A stretch of DNA of 33,273 bases. Source: Dinochytrium kinnereticum. Its lineage: Eukaryota > Chytridiomycota > Chytridiomycetes > Chytridiales > Chytridiaceae. This document shows positions 1-10,885 of the stretch, one piece after another. Within the stretch, counting starts at the first letter, position 1; each line of letters begins with the position of its first letter. Below the pieces are notes generated by a model. The model was not told the DNA's origin and ran no database searches. It saw only the letters and a program-made list of their open reading frames with translations. The stretch lies in contig JADGJT010000266.1 in assembly GCA_027604005.1 (NCBI GenBank), forward strand, positions 1 to 33,273. The letters run 5' to 3'. Position numbers and translations under genes: made by a program.

Positions 1-11
1 TGGGGTTTGTT

Positions 12-144
12 TTTTTCGTTTTTTTTGTTTTTTTTTTTTTTTGGCTCTTTTGTTTCTTTGGGTGATATTTTACATATCACTTCCTCCTCTTCTTCTTCTT
101 CTTTTTTCTTTAAGGTTCGCTTGGTACAGATCTGTAGCTATCAT
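12..144. repeat. Direct repeat A, copy 1
   Basis: A roughly 130-bp segment, near-identical to 905-1032. It runs from a T-rich tract through a conserved core (GGTGATATTTTACATATCAC), a TTC tract, and a unique stretch ending at GTAGCTATCAT. The non-simple core and the unique 3' part match almost base for base, so this is a true duplication and not just shared low complexity. Copies differ mainly in T-run and TTC-run length. Confidence 0.85.
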
Positions 145-203
145 ACGTTTGATGATTATTATGTATTGTCCAAGGTTTTCGAATCTCTTGTTGTTGTTTT
201 TTT
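145..203. repeat. Direct repeat B, copy 1
   Basis: About 60 bp beginning ACGTTTGATGATTAT and running through TTTTCGAATC into a TTG tract. It directly abuts repeat A copy 1 and recurs at 366-424 with a few substitutions. Confidence 0.75.
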
Positions 204-365
204 AAGGGCCGGGTTAAGGGGATGTTCGTGTGTTCGTTTGGTTTGTTGTTGTTGTTGTTGTTTTTGGTTTCTGTTTTGGTTTTCATCTGATGATGCGTAA
301 AGTGCTTTGGGGGTGTTGGTGTTGGTTTTTTATTATTTTTTTCTTCTTTCTTTCTTTTCTTTTCC

Positions 366-424
366 TACGTTTGATGATTATGATGCATTGTCCAATGTTT
401 TCGAATCTTTTGTTGTTGTTTTTT
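366..424. repeat. Direct repeat B, copy 2
   Basis: Second copy of 145-203 in the same orientation with a handful of substitutions. Together with repeat A it shows successive local duplications in this T-rich tract. Confidence 0.75.
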
Positions 425-904
425 GTTTTTGCTTTTTTGGTTTTAGTTTGGTTGATGGGGAAGGGTTGCTCTTTCTTCTCTATTCCCCTTCCCTCTCTTC
501 TCTTTTTTGTTGACGTCGTTTTTCAGTTTGTTTTTCTATTGTGTTTGTCTTGGTTGTTATTCACCTGTTCGTGAACGAACGATGCGGTGCTCAATGGAGG
601 GGCTTTGTGGTTGTTGCGTTGTTCTGGTGTAGGTGATGGTGCTCGTTCTTGTTGTTTTGTTTTGTTTTTTTTTCCTTGCTGTTGTTTGGTTGGCGGGGAA
701 GGGGAGGGTGTGGTCTTTGTAAATTTTTAAATGCTACCTCTCCGTTCATATCATCGTTTTGCGGGTTTTTATGTGTTTTTTTTTTTTAGGGGGTTTTGAG
801 TTTTTGGTTTGGAGTGTGGGTTGAGCTCTTTTCCTTATTGGAGCGTTGACGGCAACTTTCTCCTCCTTTTTTGGGTTTTATCGGTTGGGTGAGTGTGGTT
901 TGGT

Positions 905-1032
905 TTTTTCGTTTTTTTTTGTTTTTTTTTGGCTCTTTTGTTTCTTTGGGTGATATTTTACATATCACTTCCTCTTCTTCTTCTTCTTCTTTTTTCTTTA
1001 AGGTTCGCTTGGTACAGATCTGTAGCTATCAT
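905..1032. repeat. Direct repeat A, copy 2
   Basis: Second copy of the 12-144 segment, same orientation, about 890 bp downstream. It ends at GTAGCTATCAT, after which the two flanks diverge completely, so the right boundary of the duplicated unit is sharp. Confidence 0.85.
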
Positions 1033-1257
1033 TCTTATCTGTTGTGCTTATGGTTGCATGATTATGAGGGTCAGCGTGTTGTGTTAATGAGGTCTTTATT
1101 CGGACAGTTTTAGTTCATTTTCCGTGTCGCAGGTTCAGCATTTTTTTTTCAGAGGTTGTTGTGGTGTGTGGTGTGGAGGTTGGAGTGGTGTTTGGTATAT
1201 TGTTTTTATTTTCCTTAATCTTTTAGCATCGACGGTGTCGTTTCTTGTATCAGTTTT

Positions 1258-1284
1258 TGTTGTTGTTGTTGTTGTTGTTGTTGT
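1258..1284. repeat. (TGT)n microsatellite
   Basis: About nine uninterrupted TGT/GTT units. Similar short TTG or GTT tracts occur at about 241-262 and elsewhere in the first 1.3 kb. Confidence 0.8.
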
Positions 1285-1740
1285 TTTTGCTGTCTGGCTT
1301 GTCCTTTTTTTTGTCGTTGCGCTGGCCTTTCTTAATTCTTTCTTTTTTGAGCGATTAGCGTGCTCTTTTTTTTCTTTTTTTGGCGGGAGGATGTCCTTTT
1401 TTTTTTCTACTTCTTCTCAACACGGAGTTTGGTTTTGCTTTCAGTTGTTTTATTTGGGGGGGGGAGAGGTATGGTGTTCTTTTCTTTTCTTTGTCGTTTG
1501 AGGTTGTGTGGTTGTGTGGATTGTTTGTGTTGTGCTGAGGAAAAGGTCTTGGCCGTTTCCCTTCGCATGGTATTGTGGCTTTCTTCTCTTTTTTTTTGAT
1601 CTTTTTGTTTGTTGTTGCTTGCTGCTTTTATCTTCTTTTTTTTTCGTCCCCGGAAGGTAAGGATGTTTTCTTTCCTTTTCTTTTTTCTTCTAATTTTTTT
1701 TTTGGGGAGGACAGATTGGCTGGTTTCGGTGGAAAAGACC

Positions 1741-1764
1741 TTCTTCTTCTTCTTCTTCTTCTTT
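1741..1764. repeat. (TTC)n microsatellite
   Basis: Uninterrupted TTC/CTT units, giving an open poly-Phe or poly-Leu frame on one strand and poly-Lys on the other. Related TTC tracts lie in both copies of repeat A. Confidence 0.8.
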
Positions 1765-2825
1765 TTTCGTGTCGTGCCTGGGAACCGGAAGTAACAGAAT
1801 GGCGGAATAAATAAATGTCGTTGATGGGTTAAAAACACATAGCAAGTTTGACTGTGTTCTTTCTTTTTTTTTTAAGGTGTATTTAGTTGAAATTTTATTT
1901 TATGTACATACATATCTGTATTTTTCATGGTTTCGATAGGTCATTTTTTATGGTAATTAGGGAGGGGTATGAATAATAATACAACTTCTGATGTTTTGGT
2001 AAAAGAATTCTTGTTCAGCAGTTGGTTGAGTTTGTCATGTGCGAGTGATGCTTGCTCGTTTCTGATCGTATTTTTTTTTACACGGATGGCATACTTTTTG
2101 TATTTCGTTTGGTGAGCCGGCGAGGGAAAAGAGTTGGAGGTTTGGTGAGGAATGCATAGTTATGAGGGTGGTTTTTGGACGGTAACATGTCATGGTGAAA
2201 CTCAGCGGGAACAAGATATTTCCAAATTCGTTTGATAGAGTTCGTTTTTTTTTTGTTTTTTTTTTGAGCATTGTTTTATTTATTGTTATTAAAGATGAAG
2301 ATAAGATTGAAGTGTCTATGTATTAAAAAGGTGGAAAATAATTTAGAAAAAAAAAAGGTTTACAAACAAGTCGTCAGCAAGGCATGGGGTAGGAGAGGGA
2401 CAGTCTGTGCTGAAGCAAAACAGAAAAAAGCAAGACACAAGTTCACAAAAGGCTCTCTGTCCAAGAAAAAGGAAACCACTTTCTGTACATGTTTGGTGAT
2501 GCCTTTCCCAGTACCATAGAAACCAATAAAAAGAACCAAGAGTGAGACCTCCCACACCAGTGCGGAAAGCGCGAACCAAATAAAAACCAAACCAGCAACA
2601 CCCCGCTTCACAAAAAGAAGAAAAGAGGTGAAGAAGAACCACGGCAGGAACCGCTTTTTTTTCTCTTCTCGTTGCTCTCTTCTCTTTGTCGAATGAAACA
2701 ACAAAAAGGGGAAGGGGGAAGGGGAGGGGGAAAGTTGAGGGGAAATGGATATGAATGTACAAAATAAATAGGTATAGAGAATAAGCGGGTCTGTTTGGTT
2801 TAAGCTTTGGTTGTTGATTTTTTTC

Positions 2826-3860
2826 TTAGGCTGACATCTGAGCTTGGCCGTCCATCACTTGGTGGTACTCTTGAACGATGGCGCAGGTCGCGCACATTCC
2901 TGATGCGAGAATGTCGTCGGCAATGTTTCCCTTGATGTTGTGCGAGCGACGTAGGTTCTCTCGCCTCCATAAGTTCAAGCTGTTTGGGAGATATAGAAGG
3001 GGTTGGTTAGCATGTGGTGAACCTCGTATTTCCTCTCCCTCCCTTCTTTCCGCCTTATGCAACTGAAACAGAGAGGTAAAAAAAGAAAATTGCTTTACTT
3101 ACCACTGTAGTTGGCGGGAACGGGTGTGTTTTTTTGGGGGCGTAGACCGGGAAGATGGGGAAGAAAAATGAAGGTTTTGTATGTTAGAAACGTGAAACAG
3201 CATTCAGAAAGATGGCATCGGCCATTCCCCCGGAAGAAAGTAACAATCGTCAAACCGTACCTGAGCGCACTGTTTAAAAAGGAAACAAAATGAATTAGAT
3301 CAACAGGCCACCTGTCAAACCTCTCAAAAGGCAAAACAAATCACTTACACCACAGCAGTAGCAACCAGTGTAAACCAGCGCTCCCATGATGCAGGAACCC
3401 CAGCCTTCCTTCTCGCAGATCTGTCCGTGTTGAACGCAGGGAACGCAGCAGGCGATCAGGGTTTGAATAATGTCCTATTGACAAAGAGTTGCATTTGTTA
3501 GCTTGGAGTTAACGGGCTCGATGAACGGTTTCTTGGGAGAAGGGGGAGAGTAGGAAAAGGAGGCCAGAGTGTTTGAGGAGATGCTCGTTGCGGGAGTTGA
3601 TCAGGAGTGTTGGGGGCGAGGGTAATGATTTTGACAAGTCACCAATGTTCCCTTCCAAAACACCACGGCACTATCCGCCCGTTCACCTGTTCACCTCTAC
3701 CCCTCCTGAGAGGGGGAAGCTCACTCTGATCAACTCTCCACACCCATCGTGGCCTCAAAACACCACGAAACTCAGAACTCACCTTATGCGAGTTCATCAA
3801 GGGGAAGCTCCAGTCCTGGGACGCTCCCGAGCTCTCTGGCGCAACCTTTCCACCGCCCAT
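2826..3860 (-). CDS. PLAC8-family cysteine-rich protein
   Basis: Predicted 122-aa protein. Exons, in transcript order on the minus strand: 3860-3783, 3474-3349, 3269-3261 (9 nt), 3104-3103 (2 nt), 2979-2826; stop TAA at 2828-2826. The start gives MGGGKVAPESSG; the first intron has donor GTGAGT. Residues 27 onward carry the PLAC8 signature: CCVPCVQHGQI, then GCYCC, a WRRENLRRSHNIKG segment and CATCAIVQEYHQV near the end, matching the usual CPC...GQ and CALCQEYRE blocks. PLAC8 proteins are small Cys-rich, often membrane-associated proteins linked to metal handling, cell size or surface processes; the exact role here is unknown. The two microexons are inferred from good AG/GT signals and the need for two extra bases to stay in frame. 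An alternative is one 14-nt exon with a weak GTTTGA donor. Family assignment is firm; the middle of the model is not. Confidence 0.82.
3103..3104 (-). other. Candidate 2-nt microexon in PLAC8 gene
   Basis: On the minus strand the order is CTACAG, TG, GTAAGT: a good acceptor, two bases, and a perfect donor. The downstream exon starts with one base (C) before its first full codon, and the upstream exons end in phase 0, so exactly two bases are required. TG plus C gives a Cys, in the Cys-rich part of the PLAC8 domain. This is inferred from the sequence only. Confidence 0.5.
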
Positions 3861-4706
3861 TTTGCTTGATGTGATGTGAAGTGTGTAAAGAAGAAGAAGA
3901 AGTTGAGGCCGAGCAGAAGCGTCGCTGGTGACGATGAGGCAGCAGGCAGAGAGGATGAAAAGAATGGGGAAAGTTTCTGTGAGTAGGAATTGAGCAGTTG
4001 TCAACCCGTTTCTCTGCAGTAATTTGACGTAAATCCGCACGCAAATCCCTTCGTTGCAAACGTGATGAGAGCGAGCTCTTAGGCCAATGGATGCGTTTGG
4101 GCCATTGTTGAGGTCGTGGCCTTTGTTGCGTGCCTGAGGAAGGGGTAAGTTGACGGTCAGGGCACGAAAGGGGTGTGGCCACAAAGAGAGAGATGTGCGT
4201 GTCTGCCGATCAGCTACAAATGATATGACGGTGGAGAAAGCAGACCAACAATCATCTTGGCGCACAGGTATGGAAACGGCCACTATATGTTTTCAAATCA
4301 TGCGTTATACATCATCAGCCTTGCAGCCATGTTGACTGGGCATTATGCGACCAACTTCAAAAAAAACATCTGCAACAGATGGATGAGAGTAGAAGCAGCA
4401 CAGATCTCAAGCGAGTCACATATTCTGCACAGCGCGCCTCACCGAATGCCATGCGTTTAAAACCCCCAACACTGTATCCATAAATAACAACTCAAAGTCT
4501 CCAGTCTCAAACAGCGCACACGATAAATACGAGAAAAAAACAAATACCATCGCTCTGACCACGGCCCTCCCACACCTTCCCTAATCCTATAATACTCCTT
4601 CCCCCCCAAATATACCAAATAAAAGATAAGGTTAAAAAGCCAAGGTATATGACTTCTTCCATGCGTGCAGAAATAAAGAAACAACAACAACAACAACCAA
4701 CGCCCG
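3861..4706. other. Spacer between PLAC8 and AT-hook genes
   Basis: No supportable gene. Both flanking genes are on the minus strand, so this holds the PLAC8 promoter and 5' leader next to 3860 and the 3' UTR of the AT-hook gene next to 4706. Open frames here lack family features. Confidence 0.6.
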
Positions 4707-6002
4707 CTATGTTGCCCCAGTAGACACTCTACCCCCCCCTCCAACAACCAGCATTCCCACCTGAATCCTCCTTCTCTTATAAGGCAGCTCAGGATCACTC
4801 CGATCCGTTCGGCTCCAATCCCTCGTTGGTTCTGCATGAATAGCCGCCTCAGAGGGATGAGAAAGCGGTTTGACGTTAATCTGCCTCACAGGCGATGAGA
4901 CTACCTTCATCGATTCCTCTGGCGTTACAGTCCCTGAAGGTGTGACCGTCAGCATGGTGGTGCTGGTCGTGGAGATGGTCGCTGTCTTTTCGATCGGTCT
5001 TTCGGGAATGGCGGGAGTTGTTGATGAAGCGTGTGGTAGAGGTGGTAAAGAAGCCGATGGTGCTGCTGGGCCTTGGACGACGGGGGCGCTACCGACAGCA
5101 GATTGAACAGGGCTTGAGACGCCGGGTTCCCAATTAATACGAACATCCGTCGGGTTCGAGGGTTGTTCTTTTACGGGCTCCTCTGAAGCAGTGGAAGGCG
5201 AAATCTCCCCGGCAAATTTACACCGTCCTCTCTTCATCTTCTTTGAGGATGGCAACGCGTCAAGCATCTTATAAAGCATAAGCTGAGGTGGTGGGGACGC
5301 TTCGCTCCTCCTTAATGCTATATCGGCCTTCGAGGGTCTGCCCCTTTTTTTGGGGGGTGGTTTGGGAGGTAAGTGATTTGTTTCTTGGCTTGCTTCTCGG
5401 ATGACTTCTGGTGTTGGAGCAGGTGCTGAAAGTGGTGTTGGAAGGGGAAGTGGAGCAGGAGCTTCGGAAAGTTGAGGAGAGGGTTGCTTTGCCATGGATA
5501 TTAAGGAGTTTGTGGTTAATTCGACGACGGGGGCGGGATTAGATGAATCTAAGGCGATCACCTCGCTATCAACCCTCCCTCCTGCAGCTCCACCTCCCTT
5601 CTTCCCATCATCATCCTCCAACTCCATGCTTGAAGCGACTTTCTGCAAAGGATTAACCTTGGCCCTCGTTACAATCACCATTCCAGCGCTCTTCATCCCA
5701 ACGTCAACAACCATCGGGTGAGGGATCGTCGTGGCCTCCTGTTTCCGGGGTGGTCTTCCTCGACGTTTTTTTTCAAGAGGAACCGGAGTGGGGGTGGTAT
5801 TCTTGCGCGGACGGCCACGAGGACGTTTGCCGGTTACTGGGTCAATGTATGGGGAGGAGGAGGTGGACAGCTTTGAGGGAGATGCGGTGGTGCTCAGGGG
5901 GGAGAATCTAGGCGCCACCTCCTCTCCTACGTCAGAAATTTCGGCAGAAGCATCTTGTTCAGTCTGAGTGATTTGGAAGGTGGGAGGGAGGAGAGAGATC
6001 AT
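4707..6002 (-). CDS. AT-hook DNA-binding protein
   Basis: Predicted 431-aa, single-exon protein if translation starts at the ATG at 6002. Three AT-hook motifs centred on RGRP or GRP are visible: about residues 59-67 (KRPRGRPRK), 79-87 (KKRRGRPPRK) and 218-225 (KKRGRPSK). AT-hooks bind the minor groove of AT-rich DNA, so a nuclear chromatin or transcription role is likely. The rest is low complexity, rich in Pro, Ser, Thr and Ala, with no catalytic domain seen. The start is uncertain. The frame stays open upstream through a T-rich stretch that looks like an intron or leader, and CAATCACTCAG at about 5974-5964 is an acceptor-like site. A short upstream ATG exon (6241-6228, donor GTTTGT) is out of phase with it. 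The C-terminus may also be spliced, since a GTGGGA donor-like site follows the KRRRIQ stretch. GC-rich antisense frames over this gene are shadows. Confidence 0.7.
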   Translation of the reverse strand: MISLLPPTFQITQTEQDASAEISDVGEEVAPRFSPLSTTASPSKLSTSSSPYIDPVTGKRPRGRPRKNTTPTPVPLEKKRRGRPPRKQEATTIPHPMVVDVGMKSAGMVIVTRAKVNPLQKVASSMELEDDDGKKGGGAAGGRVDSEVIALDSSNPAPVVELTTNSLISMAKQPSPQLSEAPAPLPLPTPLSAPAPTPEVIREASQETNHLPPKPPPKKRGRPSKADIALRRSEASPPPQLMLYKMLDALPSSKKMKRGRCKFAGEISPSTASEEPVKEQPSNPTDVRINWEPGVSSPVQSAVGSAPVVQGPAAPSASLPPLPHASSTTPAIPERPIEKTATISTTSTTMLTVTPSGTVTPEESMKVVSSPVRQINVKPLSHPSEAAIHAEPTRDWSRTDRSDPELPYKRRRIQVGMLVVGGGGRVSTGAT

Positions 6003-8131
6003 CAGGACTGTTGGAATAAAATATAATAAAAAGAGGTAAAAGAAAGAAAGCAAATGTGTATCAAAATAAAAAAAAAGGGCTCCAGGACAGCAACGACTTT
6101 TCACACAATTCAAACCCCTCCAAAGCATCACATCAACTGAAAAAGCAACTAAACAAGAACAACACCATTCCTCATCCCAAAAGAAAGTCCCCCAGAAAAA
6201 AAAAGAAGTCAAAGCCAAAGGACAAACCTGCTATCGGCCATTATTGAAAGATGGGGGGAGGATGAGAAAGAAGGAAGTTTCAGATTAGATTTGGCACGGC
6301 TAACAAGCTTCAAGTGAATGCACCTGTCGTGAGGACATGCTGTATGGGAGATCGTACAGAACCACTGCGAGAGCTTGAGCTTCCTGAGGACGACACGGGC
6401 AGTGGGAATCCGCGGGGGATGCGTGAAGTCGCTGGTCCCTTGGCCACAGCAGCTATTTCAGTTGGCCCGTAATAATAAGCGTTTATTTATCAATGAGGAT
6501 TTAATTTTTCAGCACAAAAGATTTTGTGATATTCACGGTCTATTCTTCATTAATTAATAAAAATTGGTTGAATGATACCTTGCCACGAATATCTCGCATG
6601 AGATATTCTTGTGATGGAGAAGGTGTACATGTATATTTACAATACAATGCTCTAATAAATATTAACATTCAGTAAAGTTTGGAGAGATATCTGGCATTTG
6701 AAGGTGGTCAGTCACGAAAACCTCATAGAAAGATTCACAAAAAGTCTCAGATATGTCCAAGAGATTTCTTTGTACGTTTGGTTGACTTGCCTCAGCGAAA
6801 TAAGTGATATTTGCATTTGAGTGCATCAAAGTTAGTAAGAGAATAATAATGCTACAAAAAAAACACGACCAACACGAGCAGGTCGCCATCCCGCATGAAG
6901 AAGTATAACTACGCATTTAAGGAATAGTGAACAGGTGAACGCCTGTTTGAAACGATGTTCCATCCTTTCCCAAGCTGCTCGACTTGCGTTAGAGTTTCTT
7001 GCCTAGTTGTGTGCATGTGGGGTTGGGAGATGATTGAAGCTGGGTCATTGTGAAAATGCTTTGAGTCCTATGGCAGTTCGTCCCCAGACACACAACACAG
7101 CACCATGGACCTGCGGCTAAGATTGCGAATTACCCATTCAATCTGTTTGTCCAGATGGCGCTTTCAGGACAAGGTTTATCCTTGATCCAGCAGCCAACAC
7201 CTCACTTAAGTGCTCGCCTCGCCTCATTCCATCTGGGTATCATGACAGTGCATGCATTAAGTGATTGTAGTTACTGCTCTTCCAATAAGGATGGCATGGG
7301 CCTAACCTCAACCACCATGCCGTGTTTTGTTTCTTCTCCGCAAGTCAAGATACTTTCCAATCATCGCAAAGAGAGCGATTGAGGCAGATTAGCTGCACGG
7401 ACCAAGGCTGTCTGGCATGGGCAGCATGCGACAGAAGGATCATCGGGTCCTCAGAACCAGAAATTCCTTAAATGCCAAAATAGCTCAATGAAAGTGGGGT
7501 TCGGTCAACACAAAGCTCCGCCCATTGAGGTCCATCACCAGCCAGAATGCATCCTGGACGGGTGTTATCAGACGATGCGTATTCTGCAAGGATGGGCTTA
7601 AGCAGAGACGGCTTTACTCTCTGACGATACGCCAACCCCTCACTGCACAAAAGCGACAGCCAGTCCCTTGTTGCCACAGCTCCTTGAGCACCCCACAACG
7701 TCACGCATCCGTCATTCTTTCCTTTTTTTTCGCAAACGATCAAGTGCAAGCAGACACAGTTTCAGGTGCTGGCGTGAGGCAAAAAACAGGCGCAAATCCC
7801 TGTTTCACGCAGGCTCGGGCGCCTCAGCTGCAGCACCGCGAATGTTCTTTCTTGGAGTCGCGCCTTGAACGCAGTGCGAGATTCAGGCGGAGAGGAAGAC
7901 GCAGGAACAGTACCGCGGGCAAATCGCATGCATTCTGACGGACCGTATTCATCAGCTTCACCTGCCGTTCCTTTCACCTTTTCTGATCTTGGCAGACGTT
8001 CCTTTCTTGCATTCCTTCACCTCGACGCACCTCTCGACTGTCTCTGGTTACCATCACACTCGGCACTGCTCCACTTAAATAGACTGGGCGGGCAACCTTA
8101 ACCCAACGAATCGAGGGATCTGGGCATCATC
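6003..8131. other. Divergent intergenic region
   Basis: About 2.1 kb between a leftward and a rightward gene, so it must hold both promoters. No protein-coding gene is supported: open frames on both strands (for example 7155-7382, 7525-7938 and 7468-7749 minus) lack family features and overlap one another. An 84-codon minus frame at 6916-6662 has a hydrophobic stretch resembling a signal peptide but nothing else. A TTAAATAG sequence at about 8075-8082 could act as a weak TATA element for the GT61 gene. Confidence 0.55.
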
Positions 8132-10614
8132 ATGAAGGACAGAACATTCAACGCACCGCTTCTCGCTTCCTCTCATCCTTCTTTGACCAACGCCTCCTCC
8201 TTAAGCAGCGACTTGGAGGACCCCCCGCCTTTCCACCCACACCCCGCCTCGTCCTCCTCTCTCAAGACCAAAAGACCATCCTTCTTCCTCACCATCACAG
8301 CAATCGCGTCCAGCCGTCGACGCACGCACTCATTCAAAAGGATCGTCCGCATCGGCCTTGGCCTATGTCTTGCGATCACCTTTGTTACTCTGTTCTCGCT
8401 ATCAAATGGGACCGCATACCTCGTCTCTCGTCACTACTCTACCCCACTTGGTCTATTTTCATCACTAGTGGCAACGCAGGCAAATTCCTCTTTGTCGGCT
8501 TCTTCCTCTTCACCGTTACAAGTCTACAATATCTGGCAGGATTATCCAATTGCCTACTTGGACAAGGCGAGGGCTCGCTATCGGACATACACGACCCGCT
8601 CAAGGTGTTTGAGGTCTCTGCTTGGGAATGATGTGTATGAGTCAAAGCCTTTAGAGATGTGTGGGGTTGGGGGCGAGGAAAAGATTCAAGTGTCGGAGAC
8701 TGTGACGACATATCTGCAGAAGCTAAAACATTTCTCATATTTGAAAGATCAGCGAGAGATGGTATTGTTTAATAGTATAGGGTGAGTCTTTATCTATTTG
8801 CATTTTTCTGTGACCATTATAGCTAAATCCTGGCCTCCCTTTCCCTCTCCTGTTGAAGAGATGCACCTCCACCAAACCCCATTGCAAGCTCCGTCCTCTC
8901 TTCCATCCTTACCCTTCCTCCAACAACCGTCCCAGCCACTAAAACCCCCCTCCGCCTAAACTTCACTGCGCATCCGCTCTACCCACGCACCTCTCGAATT
9001 CTCTGCGGAGATCTTGACACAAACTTCGACCTCGTGGAGAGGTACTGTCAGACCGAAAACATTGCCTTGGATGTGTTAAAGCTTCCTGGCTTCATCCCAT
9101 TTGGGAAGGAACATGTAGAGAGGAGACCTAATGAGGCGACGGTTTTAGCGAGGTGTGGCTTAAATGAGACTCAGTGGTTTGGAGGTAGGATGGTTGGGAA
9201 GGGGGCTGCTGGGTGGGTGTTTGACGGTATGGAGATTGATGGGGATAGCGAGAAGGTTGTTGAATGTGCTGCTTGGTGAGTTGATTGATTTTCCTCTACT
9301 TACTTTTTCTCGTAAACTGTTATTATAGATCTAATAGCTCACATTTTTAAAAAACTTAGGATTGAAACTCCTCTCTTCTTCATATCTCGCTGGGACACAA
9401 CAAATCCCTACCAATCCCACCAAGACTTTATCAATACCTTCCGCGTCTACTCTGCCCTTGGTCTCTCCGTCCGAGATTTTCAACCCGTTTTCCTAGATGC
9501 CCGACTCCCAGATGGGCCTTACACGTCTCTCTGGGCGACACTCTTCTCATCTTCTAAACGTTTATTGGATTTAAATCACATCGCGGGGATTGCTCCTGGT
9601 GGTGGACGTGTTTGTGTTAGAAGGGCTGTTTGGGGTGTTCACGGGGGCGTGTCGCCGATTGCTAGGAACGGAAAGGAGCGTGAGGCTTGCTTTAATGCCC
9701 CGATTTTGGAAGCCTTTAGGAGTTTTGTGGTTGACCGGTTAAGGGAGACTGTGGGTGGTGAGGAGGAGAAGACACGAGCAAGGGAAGTTCTTAAATCGGG
9801 GGACCTAGATGGGGACAATGAGAATGCGCTTCTTGAAAGCGCCAAACGGGTTCTGGAGCAAGATGTAGTGAATGCTGATAGGGGGAAGAGAGCTATTGAA
9901 TCCTTAATACCCGAAGAGCTCGGATACCCCGAAGAGTATCAAGACGGTATTCCGCTCACACTTCGAGTCACCTATGCCATTCGAGATGCGACGACGGCGC
10001 CAGATCCTATCTCGGACTCTTTTCTGATGAAAGGCGTTGTTGATGGTATTGAAGGATTTCAAGACGTTACGTCCAGTTTCTCAAAGATGACCAACACCAC
10101 ACAAGCACTGTTAATGGCGCGGGGGTATGCTCCTCCACCTCAAGAGAAGAAAACTCTCAGTAGACCGCTTGAGAATCAAGAGGATCTCATTGAAGCTCTA
10201 CGAATTTTTATCTCCAACTGGTCTCCTCATCAAACCACGGCCAACACCGCCACCCCTGCTCGTTCACTGCCTTACAGAACCCACTTCCGCGCAGTGGATT
10301 TCGCAACCCTCCCTATTGAATCTCAAATCTCCATCGCGCAGGACACCGATCTCTTTATCGGACCACATGGAGCCGTCTTTGTTCACCTCTTTTACCTCCG
10401 ACGAGAGCCAAATGCGGCTGTGGTGGAATTGCAGCCACCAGAAAGAGCAAGTGGGAATTATCAGTTTGAGAATATGGCAAGACGGATGGGATACAATTAT
10501 ACGAGAGTTGGGATTGGGAGAAAGGTTGAAAAGATGCAGGAGGTTTTAGAGGCGGTCGAGGGCGGGTTGATGGGGATTATTGGGGAAAGGGAGGGGATGA
10601 GGAATAATGTGTAA
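8132..10614 (+). CDS. GT61-family glycosyltransferase, type II membrane protein
   Basis: Predicted 773-aa protein from exons 8132-8781, 8859-9275 and 9360-10614, with donors GTGAGT and GTGAGT; both junctions are phase 2 and the frame closes. Residues about 71-93 form one transmembrane helix after a Ser/Pro-rich, basic N-terminus, the usual layout of a Golgi or ER type II glycosyltransferase. The C-terminal half carries the GT61 (DUF563) hallmark, DTDLFIGPHGAVFVHLFYL-like, with the conserved His near residue 692 in a GPHGA block, preceded by a RTHFRAVDF segment. GT61 members include EGF-domain O-GlcNAc transferases, plant xylosyltransferases and fungal capsule xylosyltransferases, so the sugar donor and acceptor cannot be named. 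It is longer than most family members because of an insert of about 200 aa between the middle and the C-terminal motif. The likely role is glycosylation of secreted or cell-wall components. Confidence 0.85.
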
Positions 10615-10885
10615 TGGGGGTATTGTGGTCGACTTCAAACTGGGCTTTCCACATAGCGTGTTTAGAATCATCTCAACTCGTTCATGTGCTGTACCGAGTC
10701 TTAAAGGTAGACGATAAATACATCATGTAAATATGACACATTTTTGTTATTTATTTTACTGTCTCGTTCAGCGACATATCTCTGCCTCCTTTTTTTTTTG
10801 TGTGTTAGCTTGTCGCACTTCTATCAAGAAAACCTGGCTGTCCTTCCAACCCCTCAAACCTCACACCCAAAACATCATCGCTGAA

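Larger units (their letters stand above)
1..2825. other. T/G-rich gene-free region
   Basis: No supportable gene. The first 1.85 kb is extremely T-rich with G on the plus strand (A/C on the minus), with long T runs and TTC, TTG and GTT triplet tracts. The open frames here encode only poly-Phe/Val/Leu or poly-Lys, as expected from base composition. From about 1850 to 2825 the composition becomes more ordinary; this part lies downstream of the minus-strand PLAC8 gene and probably contains its 3' UTR. Direct duplications inside the region are listed separately. Confidence 0.7.

Noticed and set aside
1407..1838. 143-codon minus frame, Lys-rich
   Set aside because: It comes from T-runs and TTC repeats on the opposite strand; composition only, no conserved motif.
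5494..5967. Two open frames antisense to the AT-hook gene
   Set aside because: They mirror the Pro/Arg-rich coding strand; the AT-hook motifs are on the minus strand.
6662..6916. 84-codon minus frame with a hydrophobic N-terminal stretch, possibly a small secreted protein
   Set aside because: Only the hydrophobic segment supports it; there is no homology cue, and the flanking DNA looks non-coding. Expression data would be needed.
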